Below, piece after piece: positions 41,201-54,500 of a DNA stretch of 64,000 bases; within the stretch, counting starts at the first letter, position 1; the number at the start of each line of letters is the position of its first letter. The stretch is from Hydractinia symbiolongicarpus (Eukaryota; Cnidaria; Hydrozoa; Anthoathecata; Hydractiniidae), in NCBI RefSeq assembly GCF_029227915.1, contig NC_079886.1:12237501-12301500 (forward strand), given 5' to 3'. The translations under genes and the position numbers were made by a program. The notes beneath the pieces were generated by a model. That model was not told where the DNA came from and did not search any database. It saw only the letters and a list, made by a program, of their open reading frames with translations.

Positions 41201-44085
41201 AGGCCTCATACGTAATTAACGTGGTTCCATCTGCCTGTGCAGGTTACCATTGCAGTGTTCTTTCCAATATCATGCGCTACCACGTCCCAAGTCCTTCTCA
41301 TTGGCGCCGTTGCCTTAGAACACTCTTAACTACGTGCACAGTCCTATAAAGACCGTAATATGGCCTTTTGCAGTCTAATAAAAGCCTCACACGTAAATCA
41401 CGTGGTTCCATCTGCCTGCGCAGGTTACCATTGCACTATTCCATCCAGTCTCAATGCACTACCACGTCCCAAGTCGTTTTCATTAGCGCTGTTGCCTTAC
41501 AACACTCTTAACTACGTGAACAGTCCTATAAAGGCTGCAATATGGCCTTTTGCAGTCTAATAAAAGCCTCGCACGTAAATCACGTGGTTTCACCTGCCTG
41601 CACAGGTTACCATTGGACTAGTCCTTTCAGTCTCAATGCGCTACAACGTCCCAAGTCGTTTTTATTAGCGCCGCTGCCTTACAACACTCTTAACTACATG
41701 CATCGTCCTATAAAGACTGTAACATGGCCTTTTGCAGTCTAATAAAGGCCTCATACGTAATTAACGTGGTTCCATCTGCCTGTGCAGGTTACCATTGCAC
41801 TGTTCTTTCCAATATCATGCGCTACCACGTCCCAAGTCCTTCTCATTGGCGCCGTTGCCTTAGAACACTCTTAACTACGTGCACAGTCCTATAAAGACCG
41901 TAATATGGCCTTTTGCAGTCTAATAAAAGCCTCACACGTAAATCACGTGGTTCCATCTGCCTGCGCAGGTTACCATTACAGTATTCCATCCAGTCTCAAT
42001 GCGCTACCACGTCCCAAGTCGTTTTCATTAGCGCTGTTGCCTTACAACACTCTTAACTACGCGAATAGTCCTATAAAGGCTGCAATATGGCCTTTTGCAG
42101 TCTAATAAAAGCCTCGCACGTAAATCACGTGGTTTCACCTGCATTCACAGGTTACCATTGGACTAGTCCTTTCAGTCTCAATGCGCTACAACGTCCCAAG
42201 TCCTTCTCATTGGCGCCGTTGCCTTAGAACACTCTTAACTACGTGCACAGTCCTATAAAGACCGTAATATGGCCTTTTGCAGTCTAATAAAAGCCTCACA
42301 CGTAAATCACGTGGTTCCATCTGCCTGCGCAGGTTACCATTGCACTATTCCATCCAGTGTCAATGCGCTACCACGTCCCAAGTCGTTTTCATTAGCGCCG
42401 TAGCCTTACAACACTCTTAACTACGTGCACATTCCTATAAAGGCTGTAATATAGCCTTTTGCAGTCTAATAAAGGCCTGACACGTAAATCACGTGCTTCC
42501 ATCTGCCTGCGCAGGTTACCATTGGCCTAGTCCTTCCAGTCTCAATGCGCTACAACGTCCCAAGTCCTTCTCATTGGCGCCGTTGCCTTAGAACACTCTT
42601 AACTACGTGCACAGTCCTATAAAGACCGTAATATGGCCTTTTGCAGTCTAATAAAAGCCTCACACGTAAATCACGTGGTTCCATCTGCCTGCGCAGGTTA
42701 CCATTGCACTATTCTTTCCAGTCTCAATGCGCTACCACGTCCCAAGTCGTTTTCATTAGCGCTGTTGCCTTACAACACTCTTAACTACGGGAACAGTCCT
42801 ATAAAGGCTGCAATATGGCCTTTTGCAGTCTAATAAAAGCCTCGCACGTAAATCACGTGGTTTCACCTGCCTGCACAGGTTACCATTGGACTAGTCCTTT
42901 CAGTCTCAATGCGCTACAACGTCCCAAGTCGCTTTTATTAGCGCCGCTGCCTTACAACACTCTTAACAACGTGCATCGTCCTATAAAGACTGTAACATGG
43001 CCTTTTGCAGTCTAATAAAGGCCTCATATGTAATTAACGTGGTTCCATCTGCCTGTGCAGGTTACCATTGCACTGTTCTTTCCAACATCTTGCGCTACCA
43101 CGTCCCAAGTCCTTCTCATTGGCGCCGTTGCCTTAGAACACTCTTAACTACGTGCACAGTCCTATAAAGACCGTAATATGGCCTTTTGCAGTCTAATAAA
43201 AGCCTCACACGTAATTAACGTGGTTCCATCTGCCTGTGCAGGTTACAATTGGACTAGTCCTTCCAGTCTCAATGCGCTAAAACGTCCCAAGTCGTTTTCA
43301 TTAGCGCCATTGCATTAGAACACTCTTAACTACGTGCACAGTCCTATAAAGGCTGTAATATGGTCTTTTACCGTCTAATAAAAGCCTCACACGTAAATCA
43401 ATTGGTTCCATCTGCCTGCGCAGGTTACAATTGCAGTAGTCCTTCCAGTCTCAATGCGCTACAACGTCCCAAGTCGTTTTCATTAGCGCCATTGCATTAG
43501 AACACTCTTAACTACGTGCACAGTCCTATAAAGGCTGTAATATGGCTTTTGCAGTCTAACAAAAGCCTCACACGTGAATCACGTGGTTCCATCTGCCTGC
43601 GCAGGTTACCATTGCACTATTCCTTCCAGTCTCAATGCGCTACAACGTCCCAAGTCGTTTTCATTAGCGCCGTTGCCTTAGAACACTCTTAACTACGTGC
43701 ACAGTCCTATAAAAACCGTAATATGGCCTTTTGCAGTCTAATAAAAGCCTCGCACGTAAATCACGTGGTTTCACCTGCCTGCACAGGTTACCATTGGACT
43801 AGTCCTTTCAGTCTCAATGCGCTACAACGTCCCAAGTCGTTTTTATTAGCGCCGCTGCCTTACAACACTCTTAACTACATGCATCGTCCTATAAAGACTG
43901 TAACATGGCCTTTTGCAGTCTAATAAAGGCCTCATACGTAATTAACGTGGTTCCATCTGCCTGTGCAGGTTACCATTGCACTGTTCTTTCCAATATCATG
44001 CGCTACCACGTCCCAAGTCCTTCTCATTGGCGCCGTTGCCTTAGAACACTCTTAACTACGTGCACAGTCCTATAAAGACCGTAAT

Positions 44086-45560
44086 ATGGTCTTTTGCAGT
44101 CTAATAAAAGCCTCACACGTAAATCACGTGGTTCCATCTGCCTGCGCAGGTTACCATTGCACTATTCCATCCAGTCTCAATGCGCTACCACGTCCCAAGT
44201 CGTTTTCATTAGCGCTGTTGCCTTACAACACTCTTAACTATGCGAACAGTCCTATAAAGGCTGCAATATGGCCTTTTGCAGTCTAATAAAAGCCTCGCAC
44301 GTAAATCACGTGGTTTCACCTGCCTGCACAGGTTACCATTGGACTAGTCCTTTCAGTCTCAATGCGCTACAACGTCCCAAGTCGTTTTTATTAGCGCCGC
44401 TGCCTTACAACACTCTTAACTACGTGCATCGTCCTATAAAGACCGTAATATGGCCTTTTGCAGTCTAATAAAGGCCTCACACGTAAATCACGTGGTTCCA
44501 TCTGCCTGCGCAGGTTACCATTGCACTATTCCATCCAGTCTCAATGCGTTACCACGTCCCAAGTCGGTTTCATTAGCGCTGTTGCCTTACAACACTCTTA
44601 ACTACGTGAACAGTCCTATAAAGGCTGCAATATGGCCTTTTGCAGTCTAATAAAAGCCTCGCACGTAAATCACGTGGTTTCACCTGCATTCACAGGTTAC
44701 CATTGGACTAGTCCTTTCAGTCTCAATGCGCTACAACGTCCCAAGTCCTTCTCATTGGCGCCGTTCCCTTAGAACACTCTTAACTACGTGCACAGTCCTA
44801 TAAAGACCGTAATATGGCCTTTTGCAGTCTAATAAAAGCCTCACACGTAAATCACGTGGTTCCATCTGCCTGCGCAGGTTACCATTGCACTATTCCATCC
44901 AGTGTCAATGCGCTACCACGTCCCAAGTCGTTTTCATTAGCGCCGTAGCCTTACAACACTCTTAACTACGTGCACATTCCTATAAAGGCTGTAATATAGC
45001 CTTTTGCAGTCTAATAAAAGCCTGACACGTAAATCACGTGCTTCCATCTGCCTGCGCAGGTTACCATTGGCCTAGTCCTTCCAGTCTCAATGCGCTACAA
45101 CGTCCCAAGTCCTTCTCATTGGCACCGTTGCCTTAGAACACTCTTAACTACGTGCACAGTCCTATAAAGACCGTAATATGGCCTTTTGCAGTCTAATAAA
45201 AGCCTCACACGTAAATCACGTGGTTCCATCTGCCTGCGCAGGTTACCATTGCACTATTCCATCCAGTCTCAATGCGCTACCACGTCCCAAGTCGTTTTCA
45301 TTAGCGCTGTTGCCTTACAACACTCTTAACTACGGGAACAGTCCTATAAAGGCTGCAATATGGCCTTTTGCAGTCTAATAAAAGCCTCGCACGTAAATCA
45401 CGTGGTTTCACCTGCCTGCACAGGTTACCATTGGACCAGTCCTTTCAGTCTCAATGCGCTACAACGTCCCAAGTCGCTTTTATTAGCGCCGCTGCCTTAC
45501 AACACTCTTAACAACGTGCATCGTCCTATAAAGACTGTAACATGGCCTTTTGCAGTCTAA
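44086..45560 (+). repeat. Block duplicated 14,528 bp downstream (58614-60088)
   Basis: Variant monomers at 44086, 44268, 44450, 45178 and 45360 recur at 58614, 58796, 58978, 59706 and 59888, a constant offset of 14,528 bp. The monomers preceding each block differ (43723 versus 58251), which marks a left boundary near 58.5 kb. Confidence 0.8.
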
Positions 45561-48500
45561 TAAAGGCCTCATATGTAATTAACGTGGTTCCATCTGCCTG
45601 TGCAGGTTACCATTGCACTGTTCTTTCCAATATCTTGCGCTACCACGTCCCAAGTCCTTCTCATTGGCGCCGTTGCCTTAGAACACTCTTAACTACGTGC
45701 ACAGTCCTATAAAGACCGTAATATGGCCTTTTGCAGTCTAATAAAAGCCTCACACGTAATTAACGTGGTTCCATCTGCCTGTGCAGGTTACAATTGGACT
45801 AGTCCTTCCAGTCTCAATGCGCTAAAACGTCCCAAGTCGTTTTCATAAGCGCCATTGCATTAGAACACTCTTAACTACGTGCACAGTCCTATAAAGGCTG
45901 TAATATGGTCTTTTACCGTCTAATAAAAGCCTCACACGTAAATCAATTGGTTCCATCTGCCTGCGCAGGTTACAATTGCAGTAGTCCTTCCAGTCTCAAT
46001 GCGCTACAACGTCCCAAGTCGTTTTCATTAGCGCCATTGCATTAGAACACTCTTAACTACGTGCACAGTCCTATAAAGGCTGTAATATGGCTTTTGCAGT
46101 CTAACAAAAGCCTCACACGTGAATCACGTGGTTCCATCTGCCTGCGCAGGTTACCATTGCACTATTCCTTCCAGTCTCAATGCGCTACAACGTCCCAAGT
46201 CGTTTTCATTAGCGCCATTGCATTAGAACACTCATAACTACGTGCACAGTTCTATAGAGGCTGTAATATGGCTTTTGCAGTCTAACAAAAGCCTCGCACG
46301 TAAATCAGGTGGTTTTACCTGTCTGCGCAGGTTACCATTGGACTAGTCCTTCCAGTCTCAATGTGCTACAACGTCCCAAGTCCTTATCATTGGCGCCGTT
46401 GCCTTAGAACACTCTTAACTACGTGCACAGTCCAATAAAGGGTGTATTATAGCCTTTTGCAGTCTAATATAAGCCTCAAACGTAAATCACGTGGTTCCAT
46501 CTGCCTGCGCAGGTTACCAATGCACTAGTCCTTCCAGTCTCAATGCGCTACAACGTCCCAAGTCGTTTTCAGTAGCGCCATTGCATTAGAACACTCTTAA
46601 CTACGTGCACAGTCCTATAAAGGCTGAAGTCTAACAAAAGCCTAACACGTGAATCACGTGGTTTCATCTGCCTGCGCAGGTTACCATTGGACTATTCCTT
46701 ACAGTCTCAATGCACTACAACGTCCCAAGTCGTTTTTATTAGCCCCGCTGCCTTACAACACTCTTAACTACGTGCATCGTCCTATAAAGACTGTAACATG
46801 GCCTTTTGCAGTCTAATAAAGGCCTCATACGTAATTAACGTGGTTCCATCTGCCTGTGCAGGTTACCATTGCACTGTTCTTTCCAATCTCATGCGCTACC
46901 ACGTCCCAAGTCGTTTTCATTAGTGCTGTTGCCTTACAACACTCTTAACTACGTGCACGGTCCAATAAAGGCTGTAATATGGCTTTTGCAGTCTAACAAA
47001 AGCCTCACACGTGAATCACGTGGTTCCATCTGCCTGCGCAGGTTACCATTAGACTATTCCTTACAGTCTCAATGTGCTACAACGTCCCAAGTCTTCTTCA
47101 TTAGCGCTGTTGCATTACAACACTATTAACTGTGTGCACAGTCCTATAAAGGCTGTAATATTGCCTTTTGCAGTCTAATAAAGGCTTCGCACGTAAATCA
47201 CGTGGTTTCACCTGTCTGCGCAGGTTAACATTAGACTAGTCCTTCCAGTCTCAATGTGCTACAACGTCCCAAGTCGTTTTCATTAGCGCCGTTGCCTTAC
47301 AACACTCTTAACTACGTGCACAGTCCTATAAAGGCTGTAGTATGGCCTTCTGCAGTCTAATAAAGGCCTTGCACGTAAATCACGTCGTTTCACCTGTCTG
47401 CGCAGGTTACGATTGGACTAGTCCTTTCAGTCTCAATATGCTACAACGTCCCAAGTCGTTTTCATTGACGCTGTGGCCTTAGAACTGTCTTAACTATGTG
47501 CACAGTCCTATAAAGGCTGTAATATGGCCTTTTGCAGTCTAATAAAAGCCTCACACGTAAAGCACGTGGTTCCATCTGCCTGCGCAGGTTACCATTGCAC
47601 TATTCCTTCCAGTCTCAATGCGCTACAACGTCCCAAGTCGTTTTCATTATCGTCATTGCATTAGAACACTCTTAACTACGTGCACAGTCCTATAAAGGCT
47701 GTAATATGGCTTTTGCAGTCTAACAAAAGCCTCACACGTAAATCACGTGGTTCCATCTGCCTGCGCAGGTTACCATTGGACTATTCCTTACAGTCTCAAT
47801 GTGCTACAACGTCCCAAGTCGTTTTCATTAGCGCCGTTGCGTTACAACACTCTTAACTACGTGCACAGTCCTATAAAGACCGTAATATGGCCTTTTGCAG
47901 TCTAATAAAAGCCTTGCACGTAAATCACGCGGTTTCACCTGTCTGCGCAGGTTACCATTGGACTAGTCCTTCCAGTCTCAATGCGCTACAACGTCCCAAG
48001 TCGTTTTCATTAGTGCCATTGCATTAGAACACTCTTAACTACGTGCACAGTTCTATAGAGGCTGTAGTATGGCTTTTGCAGTCTAACAAAAGCCTCGCAC
48101 GTAAATCACGTGGTTTTACCTGTCTGCGCAGGTTACCATTGGACTAGTCCTTCCAGTCTCAATGCGCTACAACGTCCCAAGTCCTTCTCATTGGCGCCGT
48201 TGCCTTAGAACACTCTTAACTACGTGCACAGTCCTATAAAGACCGTAATATGGCCTTTTGCAGTCTAACAAAAGCCTCACACGTGAATCACGTGGTTCCA
48301 TCTGCCTGCGCAGGTTACCATTGCACTATTCCTTCCAGTCTCAATGCGCTACAACGTCCCAAGTCCTTCACATTGGCGCCGTTGCCTTAGAACACTCTTA
48401 ACTACGTGCACGGTCCAATAAAGGGTGTAATACAGCCTTTTGCAGTCTAATAAAGGCCTCACACGTAAATCACGTGGTTCCATCTGCCTGTGCAGGTTAC

Positions 48501-51500
48501 CATTGGCCTATTCCTTCCAGTCTCAATGCACTACAACGTCCCAAGTCGATTTCCTTAACGCCGTCGCTTTAGAACACTCTTAACTACGTACATCGTCCTA
48601 TAAAGGCTGTAATATGGCCTTTTGCAGTCTAATAAAAGCCTTACACGTAAATCACGTGGTTCCATCTGCCTGCGCAGGTTACCATTGCACTAGTCCTTCC
48701 AGTCTAAATGCACTACAACGTCCCAAGTCGTTTTCATTAGCGCGATTGCATTAGAACACTCTTAACTACGTGCACAGTCCTATAAAGGCTGAAATATTGC
48801 TTTTGCAGTCTAACAAATGCCTCACACGTGAATCACGCGGTTCCATCTGCCTGGGCAGGTTACCATTGGACTATTCCTTACAGTCTCAATGTGCTTCAAC
48901 GTCCCAAGTCTTCTTCATTAGCGCTGTTGCCTTATAACACTATTAACTGCGTTCACAGTCCAATAAAGGCTGTAATATTGCCTTTTGCAGTCTAATAAAG
49001 GTCTCGCACGTAAATCACGTGGTTTCACCTGCCTGCGCAGGTTACCAATGGACTAGTCCTTACAGTCTTAATGTGCCACAACGTCCCAAGTCGTCTTCAT
49101 TAGCGCTGTTGCCTTACAACACTCTTAACTACGTGCACAGTCCTGTAAAGGCTGTACTATAGCCTTTTGCAGTCTAATAAAGGCCTCATACGTAATTAAC
49201 GTGGTTCCATCTGCCTGTGCAGGTTACCATTGGACTAGTCCTTCCAGTCTCAATGCGCTACAACGTCCCAAGTCGTTTTTATTAGCACCGTTGCCTTACA
49301 ACACTCCTAACTACGTGCACAGTCTTATAAAGGCTGTAATATGGCCTTTTGCAGTCTAATAAAGGCCTCATACGTAATTAACGTGGTTCCATCTGCCTGT
49401 GCAGGTTACGATTGGACTAGTCCTTCCAGTCTCAATGTGCTACAACGTCCCAAGTCGTTTTCATTAGCGCCATTGCATTAGAACACTCTTAACTACGTGC
49501 ACAGTCCTATAAAGGCTGTAATATGGCTTTTGCAATTTAACAAAAGCCTCACACGTGAATCACGTGGTTCCATCTGCCTGTGCAGGTTACCATTGGACTA
49601 TTACTTACAGTCTCAATGTGCTACAACGTCCCAAGTCTTCTTTATTAACGCTGTTGCCTCATAACACTATTAACTGCGTGCACAGTCCAATAAAGGCTTT
49701 AATATTGCCTTTTCCAGTCTAATAATGGTCTCGCACGTAAATCACGTGGTTTCACCTGTCTGCGCAGGTTACCATTGGACTAGTCCTTCCAGTCGCAATG
49801 TGCTACAACGTCCCAAGTCGTTTTCATTAGCGCCGTTGCCTTACAACACTCTTAACTACGTGCACAGTCCTATAAAGGCTGTAGTATGGCCTTCTGCAGT
49901 CTAATAAAGGCCTTGCACGTAAATCACGTCGTTTCACCTGTCTGCGCAGGTTACTATTGGACTAGTCCTTTCAGTCTCAATATGCTACAACGTCCCAAGT
50001 CGTTTTCATTGGCGCTGTGGCCTTAGAACTGTCTTAACTATGTGCACAGTCCTATAAAGGCTGTAATATGGCCTTTTGCAGTCTAATAAAAGCCTCACAC
50101 GTAAATCACGTTGTTCCATCTGCCTGCGCAGGTTACCATTGCACTATTCCTTCCAGTCTCAATGCGCTACAACGTCCCAAGACGTTTTCATTATCGCCAT
50201 TGCATTAGAATACTCTTAACTACGTGCACAGTCCTATAAAGGCTGTAATATGGCTTTTGCAGTCTAACAAAAGCCTCACACGTAAATCACGTGGTTCCAT
50301 CTGCCTGCGCAGGTTACCATTGGACTATTCCTTACAGTCTCAATGTGCTAAAACGTCCCAAGTCGTTTTCATTAGTGCCATTGCATTAGAACACTCTTAA
50401 CTACGTGCACAGTCCTATAAAGGCTGTAATATTGCCTTTTGCAGTCTAATAAAGGCCTGACACGTAAATCACGTGCTTCCATCTGCCTGTGCAGGTTACC
50501 ATTGGCCTAGTCCTTCCAGTCTCAATGCGCTACAACGTCCCAAGTCCTTCTCATTGGCGCCGTTGCCTTAGAACACTCTTAACTACGTGCACATTCCTAT
50601 AAAGACCGTAATATGGCCTTTTACAGTCTAATAAAAGCCTCACACGTAAATCACGTGGTTCCATCTGCCTGCGCAGGTTACCATTGGCCTAGTCCTTCCA
50701 GTCTCAATGCGCTACAACGTCCCAAGTCCTTCTCATTGGCGCCGTTGCCTTAGAACACTCTTAACTACGTGCACAGTCCTATAAAGACCGTAATATGGGC
50801 TTTTGCAGTCTAATAAAAGCCTCACACGTAAATCACGTGCTTCCATCTGCCTGCGCAGGTTACCATTGGCCTAGTCCTTCCAGTCTCAATGCGCTACAAC
50901 GTCCCAAGTCCTTCTCATTGGCGCCGTTGCCTTTGAACACTCTTAACTACGTGCACAGTCCTATAAAGACCGTAATATGGCCTTTTGCAGTCTAATAAAA
51001 GCCTCACACGTAAATCACGTGGTTCGATCTGCCTGCGCAGGTTACCATTGCACTATTCCATCCAGTCTCAATGCGCTACCACGTCCCAAGTCGTTTTCAT
51101 TAGCGCTGTTGCCTTACAACACTCTTAACTACGTGAACAGTCCTATAAAGGCTGCAATATGGCCTTTTGCAGTCTAGTAAAAGCCTCGCACGTAAATCAC
51201 GTGGTTTCACCTGCCTGCACAGGTTACCATTGGACTAGTCCTTTCAGTCTCAATGCGCTACAACGTCCCAAGTCGCTTTTATTAGCGCCGCTGCCTTACA
51301 ACACTCTTAACTACGTGCATCGTCCTATAAAGACTGTAACATGGCTTTTTGCAGTCTAATAAAAGCCTGGCACGTAAATCACGCGGTTTCACCTGTCTGC
51401 GCAGGTTACCATTGGACTAGCCCTTTCAGTCTCAATGCGCTAAAACGTCCCAAGTCGTTTTCATTAGTGCCGTTGCATTAGAACACTCTTAACTACGTGC

Positions 51501-54500
51501 ACAGTCCTATAAAGGCTGTAATATTGCCTTTTGCAGTCTAATAAAGGCCTGACACGTATATCACGTGCTTCCATCTGCTTGCACAGGTTACCATTGGCCT
51601 AGTCCTTCCAGTCTCAATGCGCTACAACGTCCCAAGTCCTTCTCATTGGCGCCGTTGCCTTAGAACACTCTTAACTACGTGCACAGTCCTATAAAGACCG
51701 TAATATGGCCTTTTGCAGTCTAATAAAAGCCTCACACGTAAATCACGTGGTTCCATCTGCCTGCGCAGGTTACCATTGCACTATTCCATCCAGTGTTAAT
51801 GCGCTACCACGTCCCAAGTCGTTTTCATTAGCGCCGTTGCCTTACAACACTCTTAACTAGGTGCACAGTCCTATAAAGGCTGTAATATAGCCTTTTGCAG
51901 TCTAATAAAGGCCTGACACGTAAACCACGTGCTTCCATCTGCCTGCGCAGGTTACCATTGGCCTAGTCCTTCCAGTCTCAATGCGCTACAACGTCCCAAG
52001 TCCTTCTCATTGGCGCCGTTGCCTTAGAACGCTCTTAACTACGTGCACAGTCCTATAAAGACCGTAATATGGCCTTTTGCAGTCTAATAAAAGCCTCACA
52101 CGTAAATCACGTGGTTCCATCTGCCTGCGCAGGTTACCATTGCACTATTCCTTCCAGTCTCAATGCGCTACAACGTCCCAAGACGTTTTCATTATCGCCA
52201 TTGCATTAGAATACTCTTAACTACGTGCACAGTCCTATAAAGGCTGTAATATGGCTTTTGCAGTCTAACAAAAGCCTCACACGTAAATCACGTGGTTCCA
52301 TCTGCCTGCGCAGGTTACCATTGGACTATTCCTTACAGTCTCAATGTGCTAAAACGGCCCAAGTCGTTTTCATTAGCGCTGTTGCCTTACAACACTATTA
52401 ACTGCGTGCACAGTCCTATAAAGGCTGTAATATTCCCTTTTGCAGTCTAATAAAGGCCTCGCACGTAAATCACGTGGTTTCACCTGTCTGCGCAGGTTAC
52501 CATTGGACTAGTCCTTACAGTCTCAATGTGCTACAACGTCCCAAGTCGTTTTCATTAGCGCCATTGCCTTACAACACTTTTAACTACGTGCACAGTCCTA
52601 TAAAGACCGTAATATGGCCTTTTGCAGTCTAATAAAAGCCTGGCACGTAAATCACGCGGTTTTACCTGTCTGCGCAGGTTACCATTGGACTAGTCCTTTC
52701 AGTCTCAATGCGCTACAACGTCCCAAGTCGTTTTCATTAGTGCCATTGCATTAGAACACTCTTAACTACGTGCACAGTCCTATAAAGGCTGTAATATTGC
52801 TTTTTGCAGTCTAATAAAGGCCTGACACGTAAATCACGTGCTTCCATCTGCCTGCGCAGGTTACCATTGGCCTAGTCCTTTCAGTCTCAATGCGCTACAA
52901 CGTCCCAAGTCCTTCTCATTGGCGCCGTTGCCTTAGAACACTCTTAACTACGTGCACAGTCCTATAAAGACCGTAATATGGCCTTTTGCAGTCTAATAAA
53001 AGCCTCTCACGTAAATCACGTGGTTCCATCTGCCTGCGCAGGTTACCATTGCACTATTCCATCCAGTGTTAATGCGCTACCACGTCCCAAGTCGTTTTCA
53101 TTAGCGCCGTTGCCTTACAACACTCTTAACTAGGTGCACAGTCTTATAAAGGCTGAAATATAGCCTTTTGCAGTCTAATAAAGGCCTGACACGTAAATCA
53201 CGTGCTTCCATCTGCCTGCGCAGGTTACCATTGGCCTAGTCCTTCCAGTCTCAATGCGCTACAACGTCCCAAGTCCTTCTCATTGGCGCCGTTGCCTTAG
53301 AACACTCTTAACTACGTGCACAGTCCTATAAAGACCGTAATATGGCCTTTTGCAGTCTAATAAAAGTATCACACGTAAATCACGTGGTTCCATCTGCCTG
53401 CGCAGGTTACCATTGCACTATTCCATCCAGTCTCAATGCGCTATCACGTCCCAAGTCGTTTTCATTAGCGCTGTTGCCTTACAACACTCTTAACTACGGT
53501 AACAGTCCTATAAAGGCTGCAATATGGCCTTTTGCAGTCTAATAAAAGCCTCGCATGTAAATCACGTGGTTTCACCTGCCTGCACAGGTTACCATTGGAC
53601 TAGTCCTTTCAGTCTCAATGCGCTACAACGTCCCAAGTCGCTTTTATTAGCGCCACTTCCTTACAACACTCTTAACTACGTGCATCTTCCTATAAAGACT
53701 GTAACATGGCTTTTTGCAGTCTAATAAAGGCCTCATACGTAATTAACGTGGTTCCATCTGCCTGTGCAGGTTACCATTGCACTGTTCTTTCCAATATCAT
53801 GCGCTACCACGTCCCAAGTCCTTCTCATTGGCGCCGTTGCCTTAGAACACTCTTAACTACGTGCACAGTCCTATAAAGACCGTAATATGGCCTTTTGCAG
53901 TCTAATAAAAGCCTCTCACGTAAATCACGTGGTTCCATCTGCCTGCGCAGGTTACCATTGCACTATTCCATCCAGTGTTAATGCGCTACCACGTCCCAAG
54001 TCGTTTTCATTAGCGCCGTTGCCTTACAACACTCTTAACTAGGTGCACAGTCTTATAAAGGCTGAAATATAGCCTTTTGCAGTCTAATAAAGGCCTGACA
54101 CGTAAATCACGTGCTTCCATCTGCCTGCGCAGGTTACCATTGGCCTAGTCCTTCCAGTCTCAATGCGCTACAACGTCCCAAGTCCTTCTCATTGGCGCCG
54201 TTGCCTTAGAACACTCTTAACTACGTGCACAGTCCTATAAAGACCGTAATATGGCCTTTTGCAGTCTAATAAAAGTATCACACGTAAATCACGTGGTTCC
54301 ATCTGCCTGCGCAGGTTACCATTGCACTATTCCATCCAGTCTCAATGCGCTACCACGTCCCAAGTCGTTTTCATTAGCGCTGTTGCCTTACAACACTCTT
54401 AACTACGGTAACAGTCCTATAAAGGCTGCAATATGGCCTTTTGCAGTCTAATAAAAGCCTCGCACGTAAATCACGTGGTTTCACCTGCCTGCACAGGTTA